Positions 1-8,755 of a stretch of 64,000 nucleotides of DNA are shown in pieces (within the stretch, counting starts at the first letter, position 1; every line of letters begins with the position of its first letter). The stretch covers positions 186,001-250,000 of the forward strand of contig JAIXSO010000032.1 in NCBI GenBank assembly GCA_027484685.1, in the 5' to 3' direction. This DNA is from Bacteroidota bacterium. Lineage in GTDB: Bacteria; Bacteroidota; Bacteroidia; UKL13-3. The position numbers and the translations under genes are program-made. Below the pieces are notes generated by a model. That model was given only the letters and a program-made list of their open reading frames with translations. It searched no databases and was not told the DNA's origin.

Positions 1-659
1 GGCTCATTAAACTGTGTATTTAAAATAGCTTCAGCTAATTCTTGGCGAGCAGGTTCCATTAGTGGCGAGTGAAAAGCACCACCTACTTGTAAAACCAATG
101 CGCGTTTTGCTCCAGCAGCTTTTAATAATTCGCAAGCCTTGTTAATACCTTCAACCGAACCAGAAATTACTAATTGGCCAGGGCAATTATAATTTGCTGC
201 TACCACTACATCATCAGTAATTGAAGCACAAATTTCTTCAACTTTAGCATCATCTAAACCTAAAACCGCAGCCATAGTTGATGGTTGCAATTCGCATGCT
301 TTTTGCATGGCCATAGCTCTAGCATAAACCAAACGCAAAGCATCGTCAAAATTTAATGTTTTATTAGCTACCAATGCCGAAAACTCACCTAAACTGTGCC
401 CTGCAACCATATCTGGTTTAAAGCTTTCGCCTAAACTTAAAGCTTTAATTACTGAATGTAAAAAAACAGCAGGCTGAGTTACTTTGGTTTGTTTTAAATC
501 TTCGTCAGTTCCATTAAACATTATGTCTGTAATACGGAAGCCTAAAATTTCGTTAGCTCTTTCAAACAATGCTTTTGCATCAGCATTGTTATCATATAAA
601 TCTTTGCCCATGCCCACAAATTGAGCACCTTGGCCTGGGAATACGTATGCGTTTTTCAT
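1..659 (-). CDS. fabD: malonyl-CoA:ACP transacylase, C-terminus cut by window edge
   Basis: This is the first ~219 residues of FabD, which moves malonyl from CoA to acyl carrier protein to feed type II fatty acid synthesis in the cytoplasm. Visible motifs are FPGQGAQ near residues 7-13, the nucleophile elbow GHSLGE with Ser89, and GGAFHSPLM with the catalytic His near residue 196. The family is usually 290-310 residues, so roughly the last quarter lies beyond base 1. The ATG is at 657-659. The gene follows the pterin-synthase-like gene by 25 bases and is probably co-transcribed from the promoter upstream of that gene. Confidence 0.95.
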   Translation of the reverse strand, partial: MKNAYVFPGQGAQFVGMGKDLYDNNADAKALFERANEILGFRITDIMFNGTDEDLKQTKVTQPAVFLHSVIKALSLGESFKPDMVAGHSLGEFSALVANKTLNFDDALRLVYARAMAMQKACELQPSTMAAVLGLDDAKVEEICASITDDVVVAANYNCPGQLVISGSVEGINKACELLKAAGAKRALVLQVGGAFHSPLMEPARQELAEAILNTQFNE

Positions 660-684
660 GTTTTAGTAATTTTAAAGTTGAATT

Positions 685-1110
685 TTATTCTCCGTAATAT
701 TCTACGTAGTTATTTTCAGTTTCGGTAAGTTTTATGTAATGAAGCGCTCCTTTGCCTAGCTTTTCTTCTAAAATATTCCATATTTCAACAATGATATTTT
801 CGATAGAAGGAATAATTCCTTTCATGAAATCTACATCTTCGTTTAAATTTCTATGGTCAATTTTTTCAATAATTTCTTCTTTAACTATTTTTTTCAATTG
901 CTTTAAATCTATTACCATACCAGTTTCTAAACTAGCAATTCCCTTAACGGTAACAAACAATTCAAAATTATGTCCGTGGTAATATTTATTAGAACACTTG
1001 CCAAAAAAATCTTCGTTTTCTTGTGGTGTCCAATTAGGATTATACAATTTATGAGCAGCATTAAAACGCTCTCTACGAGTAATATATACTATTTTCTGTT
1101 TATCAGCCAT
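685..1110 (-). CDS. 6-pyruvoyl-tetrahydropterin synthase / QueD family protein
   Basis: A 141-residue T-fold enzyme of the PTPS/QueD family, which acts on dihydroneopterin triphosphate. Zinc ligands are His20 (FNAAH) and His45/His47 (HGHNFE). The proposed catalytic Cys39 lies upstream, His86 is in DHRNLN and the substrate-anchoring Glu is in TETENNYVEY. The spacing from Cys39 to HGH is five residues, as in classical tetrahydrobiopterin-forming PTPS. Queuosine-type QueD usually has three residues there. Bacteroidota members are often annotated as QueD, so the product could be either. It is first in a two-gene unit with fabD. Confidence 0.85.
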   Translation of the reverse strand: MADKQKIVYITRRERFNAAHKLYNPNWTPQENEDFFGKCSNKYYHGHNFELFVTVKGIASLETGMVIDLKQLKKIVKEEIIEKIDHRNLNEDVDFMKGIIPSIENIIVEIWNILEEKLGKGALHYIKLTETENNYVEYYGE

Positions 1111-1134
1111 TTAAACTTTTTTTAAAAAACTTGG

Positions 1135-1166
1135 CAAATATAGGTGTTATATATGTTGTTAAACAA
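1135..1166 (-). promoter_or_regulatory. Bacteroidota-type promoter for the PTPS-like gene and fabD
   Basis: Read on the minus strand, TATATTTG (1135-1142) matches the -7 consensus TAnnTTTG. A TTG at 1164-1166 lies 21 bases upstream, close to the usual -33 spacing. The start codon is 25 bases downstream of the -7 box. Identified by eye only. Confidence 0.55.
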
Positions 1167-1347
1167 ATTTGTTGATTTAAAGATGAATTGATTATGCAAT
1201 TATCATAATGCAAGCTGAGTATTATTGGTATTTTAGGAATAGCTAACAATTCAACAGACTCATCGGCCCCAAAAAGCAATTCATCAATTCTAACACTTGA
1301 ACAATTAAAAAATCATTCAATCAAAAAATCTTCAAATCTTTAAATAC

Positions 1348-1986
1348 TTAAGGTGCTAATCGCTCTATTTTCCAGTTATTATCGATTTGTAACGTATAGA
1401 TAAACCTATCATGTAGCCTACTGCTGCGGCCTTGCCAAAACTCAAAACTAATTGGATTTACAACATAACCACCCCAGTTTATTGGACGTAAAAGTGGTTC
1501 TTCGCTGAATAAAGCTTCCATTTTTTTTACACTTTCTTCCAAAAGCACTCTATTAGGGATTACCTTGCTTTGTGGCGATGCATGAGCACCAATTCTACTG
1601 CCCAAAGGACGACTATTGAAGTATAAATCCGATTTTTCATCAGACATTTTTTGAGCAGTACCAACCACGCGCACTTGACGTTGCAATTCAGGCCAAAAAA
1701 ACACCAAAGCTACTTTGTTGTTATGGTCTATATCGTGGCCTTTATTACTTTGGTAATTGGTAAAAAACTCCAATCCATTTGCTTCAATTCCTTTTAAAAG
1801 CACAATACGCGCAGAAGGAAATCCGCTAGGGCTAATGGTTGCTAAAGTCATGGCATTGGGTTCTAAAACCTCTGCTTTGATGGCTTCATCAAACCAAATT
1901 TCAAATTGCTCAAAAGCATTGGCTAACAAGTCTTTTTCGTCAAAACTTTTTAATGTATAATCAGTTCTAATATCTGCTATATTCAT
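1348..1986 (-). CDS. pdxH: pyridoxamine 5'-phosphate oxidase
   Basis: PdxH is an FMN-dependent cytosolic oxidase that converts pyridoxine or pyridoxamine 5'-phosphate to pyridoxal 5'-phosphate, the last step of vitamin B6 synthesis and salvage. The 212-residue length is typical. FMN- and substrate-binding segments are visible: ARIVLLKG, FFTNYQSNKG, FFWPELQRQVRVVG, SRIGAHASPQS, and the C-terminal FWQGRSSRLHDR, which holds the substrate Arg and His. The gene starts 1 base after the end of the ligase gene upstream, so the two are probably co-transcribed. PLP is the cofactor of alanine racemase, which supplies the ligase with D-Ala; that functional link is an inference. Confidence 0.95.
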   Translation of the reverse strand: MNIADIRTDYTLKSFDEKDLLANAFEQFEIWFDEAIKAEVLEPNAMTLATISPSGFPSARIVLLKGIEANGLEFFTNYQSNKGHDIDHNNKVALVFFWPELQRQVRVVGTAQKMSDEKSDLYFNSRPLGSRIGAHASPQSKVIPNRVLLEESVKKMEALFSEEPLLRPINWGGYVVNPISFEFWQGRSSRLHDRFIYTLQIDNNWKIERLAP

Positions 1987-1987
1987 G

Positions 1988-4714
1988 TTATTTCACTCCC
2001 ATTTTGGCTGCGCCAAATTCTAATATACTATCAATAAACTCGTAAGGTTTGTAATTGTTTAAAGCACATTGATGGAAAATAGCCGTGGCTGGAGTCATGC
2101 CTGGCAATGAGTTGATTTCAATAATTACTACCTCTACCCTATTTTTATCGTAAATTCTAACAAAAGCATCAATGCGGCAGTAACCTTCTACATTTAGCAC
2201 TTTAGCAGTTTTCTTCAACACCTCTTGTACTTTTTTACTTATTTCGGCTTGTGCTTTTGCATTTTTACTAAACCTACTTGGTGTAATGTTTTGACCCTGT
2301 CCTGCTAAAAACTTTTCTTCTAACGATAATATTTCGCCTTCGGCCAATGTTTCGCTAGGTTCAAACATTTCGTAAATTAATTTACTGCCTTTAAAATGTG
2401 TAATTAAGCCTCCGGTAACTTCTAAGAAGTGTTTGGCATTTCCTTTTTCAACAAATTTTTCTACTAAAAAATAAGCCTTCATTGGAAATTCTTCTTTTGG
2501 TTTCAAACCCAATCTTTCGGCTAATTCGGCTTCCATTATTTCTAAAGGACGGAAAACTCCTTCCGCGTAATTAATCAAATCTTGTCGGGTTTTAATTTTT
2601 TTAACGGCACTGCTACAGCCATCATCAGCTGGTTTTGCTATTAATGGATAACCAATAGCTTCAACCTTTTTAATAACCTCATCTACATTTTTTTTCCAAT
2701 CTTTTTGCTGAACTAACATATGTTCAGCAACTAGAATTTTATGCTTTTTAAGCAATTCGTTGGTATCGTATTTGTTAATGGTAATTCGGCTGCTTTCAAC
2801 CCCACTGCCATTGTAAGGAATTTTTAGTTTATTTAAATAAGTTTGAACTGTTCCATCTTCACCAGGACGACCATGTAATGCAATAAACACAGCATCGGCC
2901 ATTTTTTTCAAATCTTTGTATTCAATTTTTTTAGGAGCAAATAATTGACTTTCTGCATTACCATATTTATCAATTATCAGTTTGCATTCAGCAATAATTT
3001 TTTCCATTATTGGCAAGCGTTTATAACTGCTCAATTTTTCTTTTATATCATCAGCATTGTCTTTTAGCATAACATTAACCGGCAATAACCAAAGTTCGTG
3101 TGCGCTATCATTACCTGTTACAAAAACCGGAAAAGGTTGGTATTTAGCCGAAGAAGCTAATTTTTCATAAATATTTCTTCCACTTTCTACCGAAATATGG
3201 CGCTCGGTAGAATAACCACCCATAAATACAGCCACACGCTTTTTAGTGCTTTTTTGCTTTTTATTGCTAGCAATTTTTGCATCTAAATAATTTAACAATT
3301 CGATGTGATGAAAATGAACTTGCTGCGAATAAGCTCTCTCGGCTAATGAAGTACGAATAATATACGTTAAAAATTGAGATGGATTTAAACCAATTTCGGC
3401 AGCTTGATGAAAAAAGAAACTAGAAGGCATCATACCACTGGTGGTATTTGGGTCGTTTAAAAATAACTCACCTTGGTTATTTATAAATCCATCAATACGC
3501 GCATACACGTGGAAATTAAAGAAGGTAAACAATTGCTCGCATGCTTTTCTAATTTCATCTATTTTACTTTCAGCAATATCAATTGGAGTAATTTTTCGGC
3601 TTAAACCTGGCAAATATTTACTGCGGTAATCATATACTTCTTTGCCTTTAACTATTTCAGTTGGAGGCAATGCTACTGGGGTTCCATCTTCATTTTTTAA
3701 TACAATACAACTAAACTCTCTACCCTCAATAAATGATTCAATTAAACATTCCGTTTCGGAGTAAATGCTTTCCAAAAGAATTGTTGAATTGTTGATTGGT
3801 TGATTGGTTGATTTAGATTTACTCTTTAACTGTGAACTAGGTACTAAATACTGAGAACTAAATAATTCCCACAAATCGTCAGGGTTATAAATTAATTCTT
3901 TTTGACCATTAATAGTAACTATGGCTGGTAAACCAATTCCTTCTTTTACATCAGTAATTTTTTGAATGAATTGTGTTTTGGCTTTTTGGTCTAAATCCAC
4001 CCATTCATTAGCCGACACCTCTTGAATAAAAAACGATTTTAAAACCGCGTCTTCAAATTGCTCAAAATTATCTGTACTAATAACCGAAACACCCACCGAA
4101 CTACCTTGATTAGCAGGCTTTACTACAAATGGAAAACCAACTTCTTCAATAACTTTTTTATAAATATTTTTTAAATCAGGTAATTGATTTTTGGTAAACG
4201 AAAAGTATTTAGGAACATTCATACCTGCACTTTTCATTAATTGTTTTTGTAAGCGTTTGTTCATCCCTAAAGCACTAGGCATAATGCCCGAACCACTGTA
4301 AGGAATATCCATAAACTCCAATAAACCTTGTATGGTTCCATCTTCGCCATTGGCGCCATGTAAAGCTAAAAAAGCAAAATCAATCAACCCTTTTAAATCT
4401 TCAGGTTTAATGGTTTTTCCTAATTTTTTTATTAATGATTTACCATTATCCTCATGAGCAGCGGCCAAATTTTCGGCATATACCTGAACCTCGGTTTTTT
4501 GGTTTTTTAAAGCAGAAACAGGTGGGTAAAAATCACGGATAGAACCTTTGTAAATATACTCCCAATCAAGTAAAACAAAGTTGTTAAAGCTATCCACAAA
4601 AATGGGAATGGCTTCAAAAAGCGTTTTATCTAAATTATCATAAACGGTGCGTCCACCTGCAAAACTTACCTCGCGCTCGCGGCTATTGCCACCAAAAAAT
4701 ATACCTATTTTCAT
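1988..4714 (-). CDS. double-length D-alanine--D-alanine ligase (two tandem Ddl/ATP-grasp modules)
   Basis: About 908 residues, some two and a half times a normal Ddl (300-360). The N-terminal half begins IGIFFGGNSREREVS and holds the ATP-grasp features KPANQGSSVGV and LNDPNTTSGMMPSSFFFHQA. The second half begins again near residue 490 with VAVFMGGYSTERHISVESG, then KPADDGCSSAV and IEINSLPGMTPATAIFHQ. Both halves keep the fold, but their active-site texts differ. D-Ala-D-Ala ligase makes the dipeptide for peptidoglycan precursors. I start at 4712-4714, where MKIGIFFGG matches the Ddl N-terminus. A possible -7 box (TACGTTTG, 4754-4761 minus) would exclude the start 14 codons upstream. Residues about 284-311 are a low-complexity insertion. 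Substrate identity of each half is inferred. Confidence 0.85.
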   Translation of the reverse strand: MKIGIFFGGNSREREVSFAGGRTVYDNLDKTLFEAIPIFVDSFNNFVLLDWEYIYKGSIRDFYPPVSALKNQKTEVQVYAENLAAAHEDNGKSLIKKLGKTIKPEDLKGLIDFAFLALHGANGEDGTIQGLLEFMDIPYSGSGIMPSALGMNKRLQKQLMKSAGMNVPKYFSFTKNQLPDLKNIYKKVIEEVGFPFVVKPANQGSSVGVSVISTDNFEQFEDAVLKSFFIQEVSANEWVDLDQKAKTQFIQKITDVKEGIGLPAIVTINGQKELIYNPDDLWELFSSQYLVPSSQLKSKSKSTNQPINNSTILLESIYSETECLIESFIEGREFSCIVLKNEDGTPVALPPTEIVKGKEVYDYRSKYLPGLSRKITPIDIAESKIDEIRKACEQLFTFFNFHVYARIDGFINNQGELFLNDPNTTSGMMPSSFFFHQAAEIGLNPSQFLTYIIRTSLAERAYSQQVHFHHIELLNYLDAKIASNKKQKSTKKRVAVFMGGYSTERHISVESGRNIYEKLASSAKYQPFPVFVTGNDSAHELWLLPVNVMLKDNADDIKEKLSSYKRLPIMEKIIAECKLIIDKYGNAESQLFAPKKIEYKDLKKMADAVFIALHGRPGEDGTVQTYLNKLKIPYNGSGVESSRITINKYDTNELLKKHKILVAEHMLVQQKDWKKNVDEVIKKVEAIGYPLIAKPADDGCSSAVKKIKTRQDLINYAEGVFRPLEIMEAELAERLGLKPKEEFPMKAYFLVEKFVEKGNAKHFLEVTGGLITHFKGSKLIYEMFEPSETLAEGEILSLEEKFLAGQGQNITPSRFSKNAKAQAEISKKVQEVLKKTAKVLNVEGYCRIDAFVRIYDKNRVEVVIIEINSLPGMTPATAIFHQCALNNYKPYEFIDSILEFGAAKMGVK

Positions 4715-4901
4715 ACTTTTAAAATGCTCTCCACTTAGGGGATTAATAACATTCAAACGTAAAATAAAATAAATACAATGGCTAATGATTTTTATATACT
4801 ATGTTGATAAGATTTGTTATTGAATAATCCATTAAACCACAACTAAATATTTAACATTACTTTTGTTTATTTATTATTAATTTGCCATACAAATATTTGG
4901 T

Positions 4902-7163
4902 ATGAAAAAAAATTTACTTCTGTTATTCATTATCAGTCCAATAGTTTTGTTAGCGCAAGATTTAGGTTCATATGCAAATGCCTTGAGGTTAAATTATGAA
5001 AATGATTTAATTAAAGGTAAACAATTGCTAAAACCACCTTTTCTAAATATAACACCAATTGAGGAAAATGGCAGCACAATTGCCTTTGATGGCTTTGGCG
5101 ATAATGGCTTTCCCGAGTACAAAGTTACTTGCTCCAATATTGGCTTAGCAGCTACAGTTAATGCCAATCAACTTTGGCCAAGTGGATTACTGGGTTTAAA
5201 CTTAAGTGGAAATGGAATAAATGCTTTAGGAATTTGGGACAGCGGAAGAATAAGACTTACACATAGAGAATTTTTAGGCCGTGTTACTCAAATTGATACT
5301 CCAGCTAATTTTTCAACGCATTCAAATAATGTTGCAGGCTTAATGATTGCTTCAGGAGTTACTAGCACTGCAAAAGGAATTGCCTTTCAAACAAACTTAA
5401 AAGCTTGGGATTTTACCAACGACAGGGCCGAAATGGCATTGGCTGGAAATGGATTATTACTTTCAAATCACTCGTATGCCAACTCTGCTGCTTGGATTTT
5501 TTCTGGGGGATTTCAATATTGGCTTGGCGATACTACTTTAAATGCAACTAAAGATTGGAAATTTGGATTTTATGATTCACGCACCAAAGAGTTTGACAGC
5601 ATATCTTGGGCTAATCCCAATTATTTAATAGTAAAAGCTGTAGGAAATGATAGAGGTAATTCGAAACCGGCTGGCACACCTCATTATATTTGGAATGGCA
5701 CAACTTGGGTTTTAACAACTGCAAACAGAGATACAGTTGGGCCATACGATTGTATAGTAACTTATGGAACAGCAAAAAATATTTTAACTGTTGGAGCCAT
5801 TGATATATTGCCAAATGGATTTATATCTGCTCCAATTAATACCATTAGTTTTAGCAGTTGGGGCCCAACCGATGATGGACGCATAAAACCTGATTTAGTT
5901 TGCGGAACCAACACTTCTTCAACCCCAACTAGCACCAACGATTCGGCTTATGGAAGTTTAGGAGGAACCTCTATTTCATCGCCAGGAGCTGCGGCTAGTT
6001 TACTTTTGATACAACAACATTATTTTAACTTAAAGGGTAAATACATGAAAGCTTCATCGTTAAAAGGTTTAGCTATTCATACTGCTACTAATTTAAAAAC
6101 TACTTTAGGACCAAATTACGAAAGTGGTTGGGGTTTATTGAACGCAGCCAAAGCAGCTCAAACCATTACTGATTCAAGTAAAAATTTTATAAAAGAACAT
6201 AACTTAATTAACAACGATACCTTTAAATTTATAATAAATGTAAATGGTTTAGATACATTTAAAACTACCTTATGTTGGACCGATCCTCCAGCCATAGTTG
6301 GCGCTCCAGCTTTTAACGACACTACTAAAAAACTGATTAACGATTTAGATATAAGATTTATAAACAACAGCACCAATGTGGTTTATTTCCCATATATTTT
6401 AAATCCAAGTGTGCCAAGTGCAGCGGCTACTAATGGCGATAATTTTAGAGATAATGTAGAGCAAATTTATATTCCAAACTTACCAAGTGGCAATTATACC
6501 ATAAGGGTTACACATAAAAACAATTTGCAAAACAACAATCCTCAAGCGTTTTCAATTATAGCTAGTGGAGTTACTTTAACAGCAACTTTACCTGTAAAAT
6601 GGTTAAGTTTCGCAGGCAAAAATGTAAACAATGATGTTCAGCTTGATTGGCAAACGGCTCAAGAAATAAACAACAAACATTATGAAATAGAACGTGCTAC
6701 CAATAATCAAAACTTTACTACAATAGGCATTGTTAATGGAAGAACTAATGCCAATACCGTAAGCAAATACAGCTATTTAGACAACTTAAACAATTTAGAT
6801 AAAACCGTAGAGCTAACCGATAATATTTACTACCGATTAAAGCAAGTTGATTTAGATGGCCAATACCATTATTCAAAAACAATAAGTGTAAAAGCACCTC
6901 TTTTGGCAACCTTGAGTGTGTACCCAAATCCATTTAATGAAAGCTTGTTTTTGAAAGTAAATAGCAATCAATTAAACCAAATATTTTCAGTTCAAATTAT
7001 TGATATTGTAGGAAGAGAAATTTTGTCAAAATCATTTACAAATGAAAGCAAACAATTTGATTATGAAATCAGCGAGGTAAAAACATTGAATATGGGTGTA
7101 TATATTCTTAAATTTAATTATAACAACAAAACAATTGTATATAAAATAATTAAATCAAACTAA
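4902..7163 (+). CDS. secreted S8 (subtilisin-like) serine protease with T9SS sorting domain
   Basis: A 753-residue exported subtilase. After a Sec signal peptide (about residues 1-18, ending LLAQ) comes the peptidase domain with Asp113 (GIWDSG), His140 (STHSNNVAG), the oxyanion Asn in VGNDRG, and Ser357 in GGTSISSPG. A beta-rich domain follows near residues 430-570. The C-terminal ~80 residues (SVYPNPFNESLFLKV to GVYILKFNYNN) are a type A T9SS sorting signal, so the protein is probably moved across the outer membrane and either anchored or released. TACTTTTG at 4858-4865 could be its -7 promoter box. It stands alone and converges with the next gene, overlapping it by 4 bases. Confidence 0.92.
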   Translation: MKKNLLLLFIISPIVLLAQDLGSYANALRLNYENDLIKGKQLLKPPFLNITPIEENGSTIAFDGFGDNGFPEYKVTCSNIGLAATVNANQLWPSGLLGLNLSGNGINALGIWDSGRIRLTHREFLGRVTQIDTPANFSTHSNNVAGLMIASGVTSTAKGIAFQTNLKAWDFTNDRAEMALAGNGLLLSNHSYANSAAWIFSGGFQYWLGDTTLNATKDWKFGFYDSRTKEFDSISWANPNYLIVKAVGNDRGNSKPAGTPHYIWNGTTWVLTTANRDTVGPYDCIVTYGTAKNILTVGAIDILPNGFISAPINTISFSSWGPTDDGRIKPDLVCGTNTSSTPTSTNDSAYGSLGGTSISSPGAAASLLLIQQHYFNLKGKYMKASSLKGLAIHTATNLKTTLGPNYESGWGLLNAAKAAQTITDSSKNFIKEHNLINNDTFKFIINVNGLDTFKTTLCWTDPPAIVGAPAFNDTTKKLINDLDIRFINNSTNVVYFPYILNPSVPSAAATNGDNFRDNVEQIYIPNLPSGNYTIRVTHKNNLQNNNPQAFSIIASGVTLTATLPVKWLSFAGKNVNNDVQLDWQTAQEINNKHYEIERATNNQNFTTIGIVNGRTNANTVSKYSYLDNLNNLDKTVELTDNIYYRLKQVDLDGQYHYSKTISVKAPLLATLSVYPNPFNESLFLKVNSNQLNQIFSVQIIDIVGREILSKSFTNESKQFDYEISEVKTLNMGVYILKFNYNNKTIVYKIIKSN

Positions 7164-7693
7164 CCAAAAGCTTGCCACCAATCTTTTACTAGTTTAAATA
7201 TAAACTCAAAGAAGGAAAGGCCTGCAAACACTGTGGTGGCCCAAAAGCCATTGCTAATAATTACGCTTAAAATAAATAAGCGCCAATCGTGAGCGCTTAA
7301 TCCATTATAGGCAAAATTACCTTTTCTATTAAATGCTACTGCTACAAATGGATTGAAATAAATGGATAAGAAAACAAATAAAATAGCATTGCTTTTACGC
7401 AAAACTTTTACCATTAATAACTTTATACCAACGCGATTTTGATTATTAATAATATCGTTCATTTTTTCTTTCGAAAACTCAATACCTAAAAAATCACGTT
7501 TGAGGTAATCGTATATAATAAAATAGCCCCAGCAAAACAAAAACGACAAGAACATCATGGAAAAAAAACCAACCACAACTCCTAATTTATATAAGGCAAA
7601 TGGATACAAAACAAAATCGAAACTGTAGTTAATTACAGCGAAAGTGGTTGCTCCTGTTAAAAACAACAATAATCTATTTAAAAGTTGATTCAT
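7160..7693 (-). CDS. hypothetical multi-pass membrane protein
   Basis: A 177-residue protein of unknown function. Hydrophobic stretches near residues 6-28, 32-60, 95-117 and 138-160 suggest four membrane helices, with a charged loop between the second and third (KRDFLGIEFSKEKMNDI). It starts immediately after the stop of the DUF2156-like gene, so the two are almost certainly one transcript. That pairing hints at a membrane- or lipid-linked role, but nothing in the sequence names it. Confidence 0.75.
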   Translation of the reverse strand: MNQLLNRLLLFLTGATTFAVINYSFDFVLYPFALYKLGVVVGFFSMMFLSFLFCWGYFIIYDYLKRDFLGIEFSKEKMNDIINNQNRVGIKLLMVKVLRKSNAILFVFLSIYFNPFVAVAFNRKGNFAYNGLSAHDWRLFILSVIISNGFWATTVFAGLSFFEFIFKLVKDWWQAFG

Positions 7694-8605
7694 TTACAGT
7701 GCAATACTATAGGTTTTTAAATGAAAAGCAGGATTTAACTGTTGTTTAAAATAACGTAAACTTTCTACTCCCCTATCTTCCTGAAAATTAAAGTATTTAA
7801 AACCCTGCTCAGATAAGGCAATACTCAGTTGATTTAATAAATACATGCCTAAACCCAAATAGGTTTTAAAAAAATGCCCTACAATCCACTCCTTATTAAA
7901 CTCTTCGTAAATAAGCAATCCACTTAATTTTTGATTGGCATACAGCTTCATTATTTTTAAATTTAAACCGCTGCTTAAATCAATGCATTTTTGAAAAGCC
8001 AACCATTCTCTTTGCAAATTAGGCTCATTGGCGTGGTTTCTATCCGATTTTATTTGCATACAATCTTGGCAAAACTGCTTAATTTCGATTTTATCATTAA
8101 TTGAAGCTAAGTCGGAAATTTCTATGGTAAGTTCACTGTTTTCTTTTATTGCTTTGGCGTAAGCATTGCGTTGTTTTTTGTATTTGCTGCCTTGCAATAG
8201 CGCTAAATCAGATAAGTTATAAATGTATTCAAACTCATCAGTTTCTGGCAACAAATCATTTATAAAAACCTGTTTACAATCGCTTTGAGAATAGCTGATT
8301 TTCAGTTTTGCAATGTTCAATTCTTTGGTTTTTTGTGAGGCAATTGCTATCAAATTATCAGTTAAATTATTTACCAATAAATGAGAAAAAGCATCGCCAA
8401 ATGGCGGATTGAACAAAACTAACAAAATGGCATTTTCTAACTTAAATATTTGTACTTGATTGGCGTTATTCCAAAAATTAATAGTAGTAGGTAAAAAATC
8501 GGAGGTAGGTATTATATCCATATTTTTTAATAACAACTCATACTCATCGCCATTGATAATCAAATTATTACTATTATTTATGGTATTTATTTGCTGGATA
8601 TCCAA
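7694..8605 (-). CDS. DUF2156-family (GNAT-fold) protein
   Basis: A 303-residue protein matching the DUF2156 family, related to the catalytic domain of lysyl-phosphatidylglycerol synthase. The signature is DLALLQGSKYKKQRNAY near residues 134-150. The C-terminal half has the GNAT-like strands GLLIYEEFNKEWIVGHFF and a final FNFQEDRGVESLRYFKQQLNP. By homology it may transfer an acyl or aminoacyl group, but the substrate is unknown. The only upstream start is TTG at 8603-8605; the next Met is 28 codons in and would remove conserved-looking sequence. It is joined end to start with the membrane protein gene downstream. Confidence 0.8.
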   Translation of the reverse strand: MDIQQINTINNSNNLIINGDEYELLLKNMDIIPTSDFLPTTINFWNNANQVQIFKLENAILLVLFNPPFGDAFSHLLVNNLTDNLIAIASQKTKELNIAKLKISYSQSDCKQVFINDLLPETDEFEYIYNLSDLALLQGSKYKKQRNAYAKAIKENSELTIEISDLASINDKIEIKQFCQDCMQIKSDRNHANEPNLQREWLAFQKCIDLSSGLNLKIMKLYANQKLSGLLIYEEFNKEWIVGHFFKTYLGLGMYLLNQLSIALSEQGFKYFNFQEDRGVESLRYFKQQLNPAFHLKTYSIAL

Positions 8606-8702
8606 ACTTGTTTAGTGTATTTGTGCAATTATTAATGTCAATAATCTTGCCGTTAATTTTCTGGGGGTATTTTACTGCCAATTAGTATTTAAGGTAACAA
8701 AA

Positions 8703-8731
8703 AAAACTGCCTCGGGTTTTGAGGCAGTTTT
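8703..8731 (-). terminator. intrinsic terminator of the GIN-domain gene
   Basis: ACTGCCTC (8705-8712) pairs with GAGGCAGT (8721-8728) and both arms extend into A/T. On the minus strand the stem is followed by a run of eight T, 25 bases past the stop of the gene ending at 8756. Confidence 0.8.
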
Positions 8732-8755
8732 AAAATAATATTTTTGATAAGGTTA

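Noticed and set aside
4715-4756. Longer start for the double ligase
   Set aside because: The extra 14 residues precede the conserved Ddl N-terminus, and a likely -7 promoter box overlaps them.
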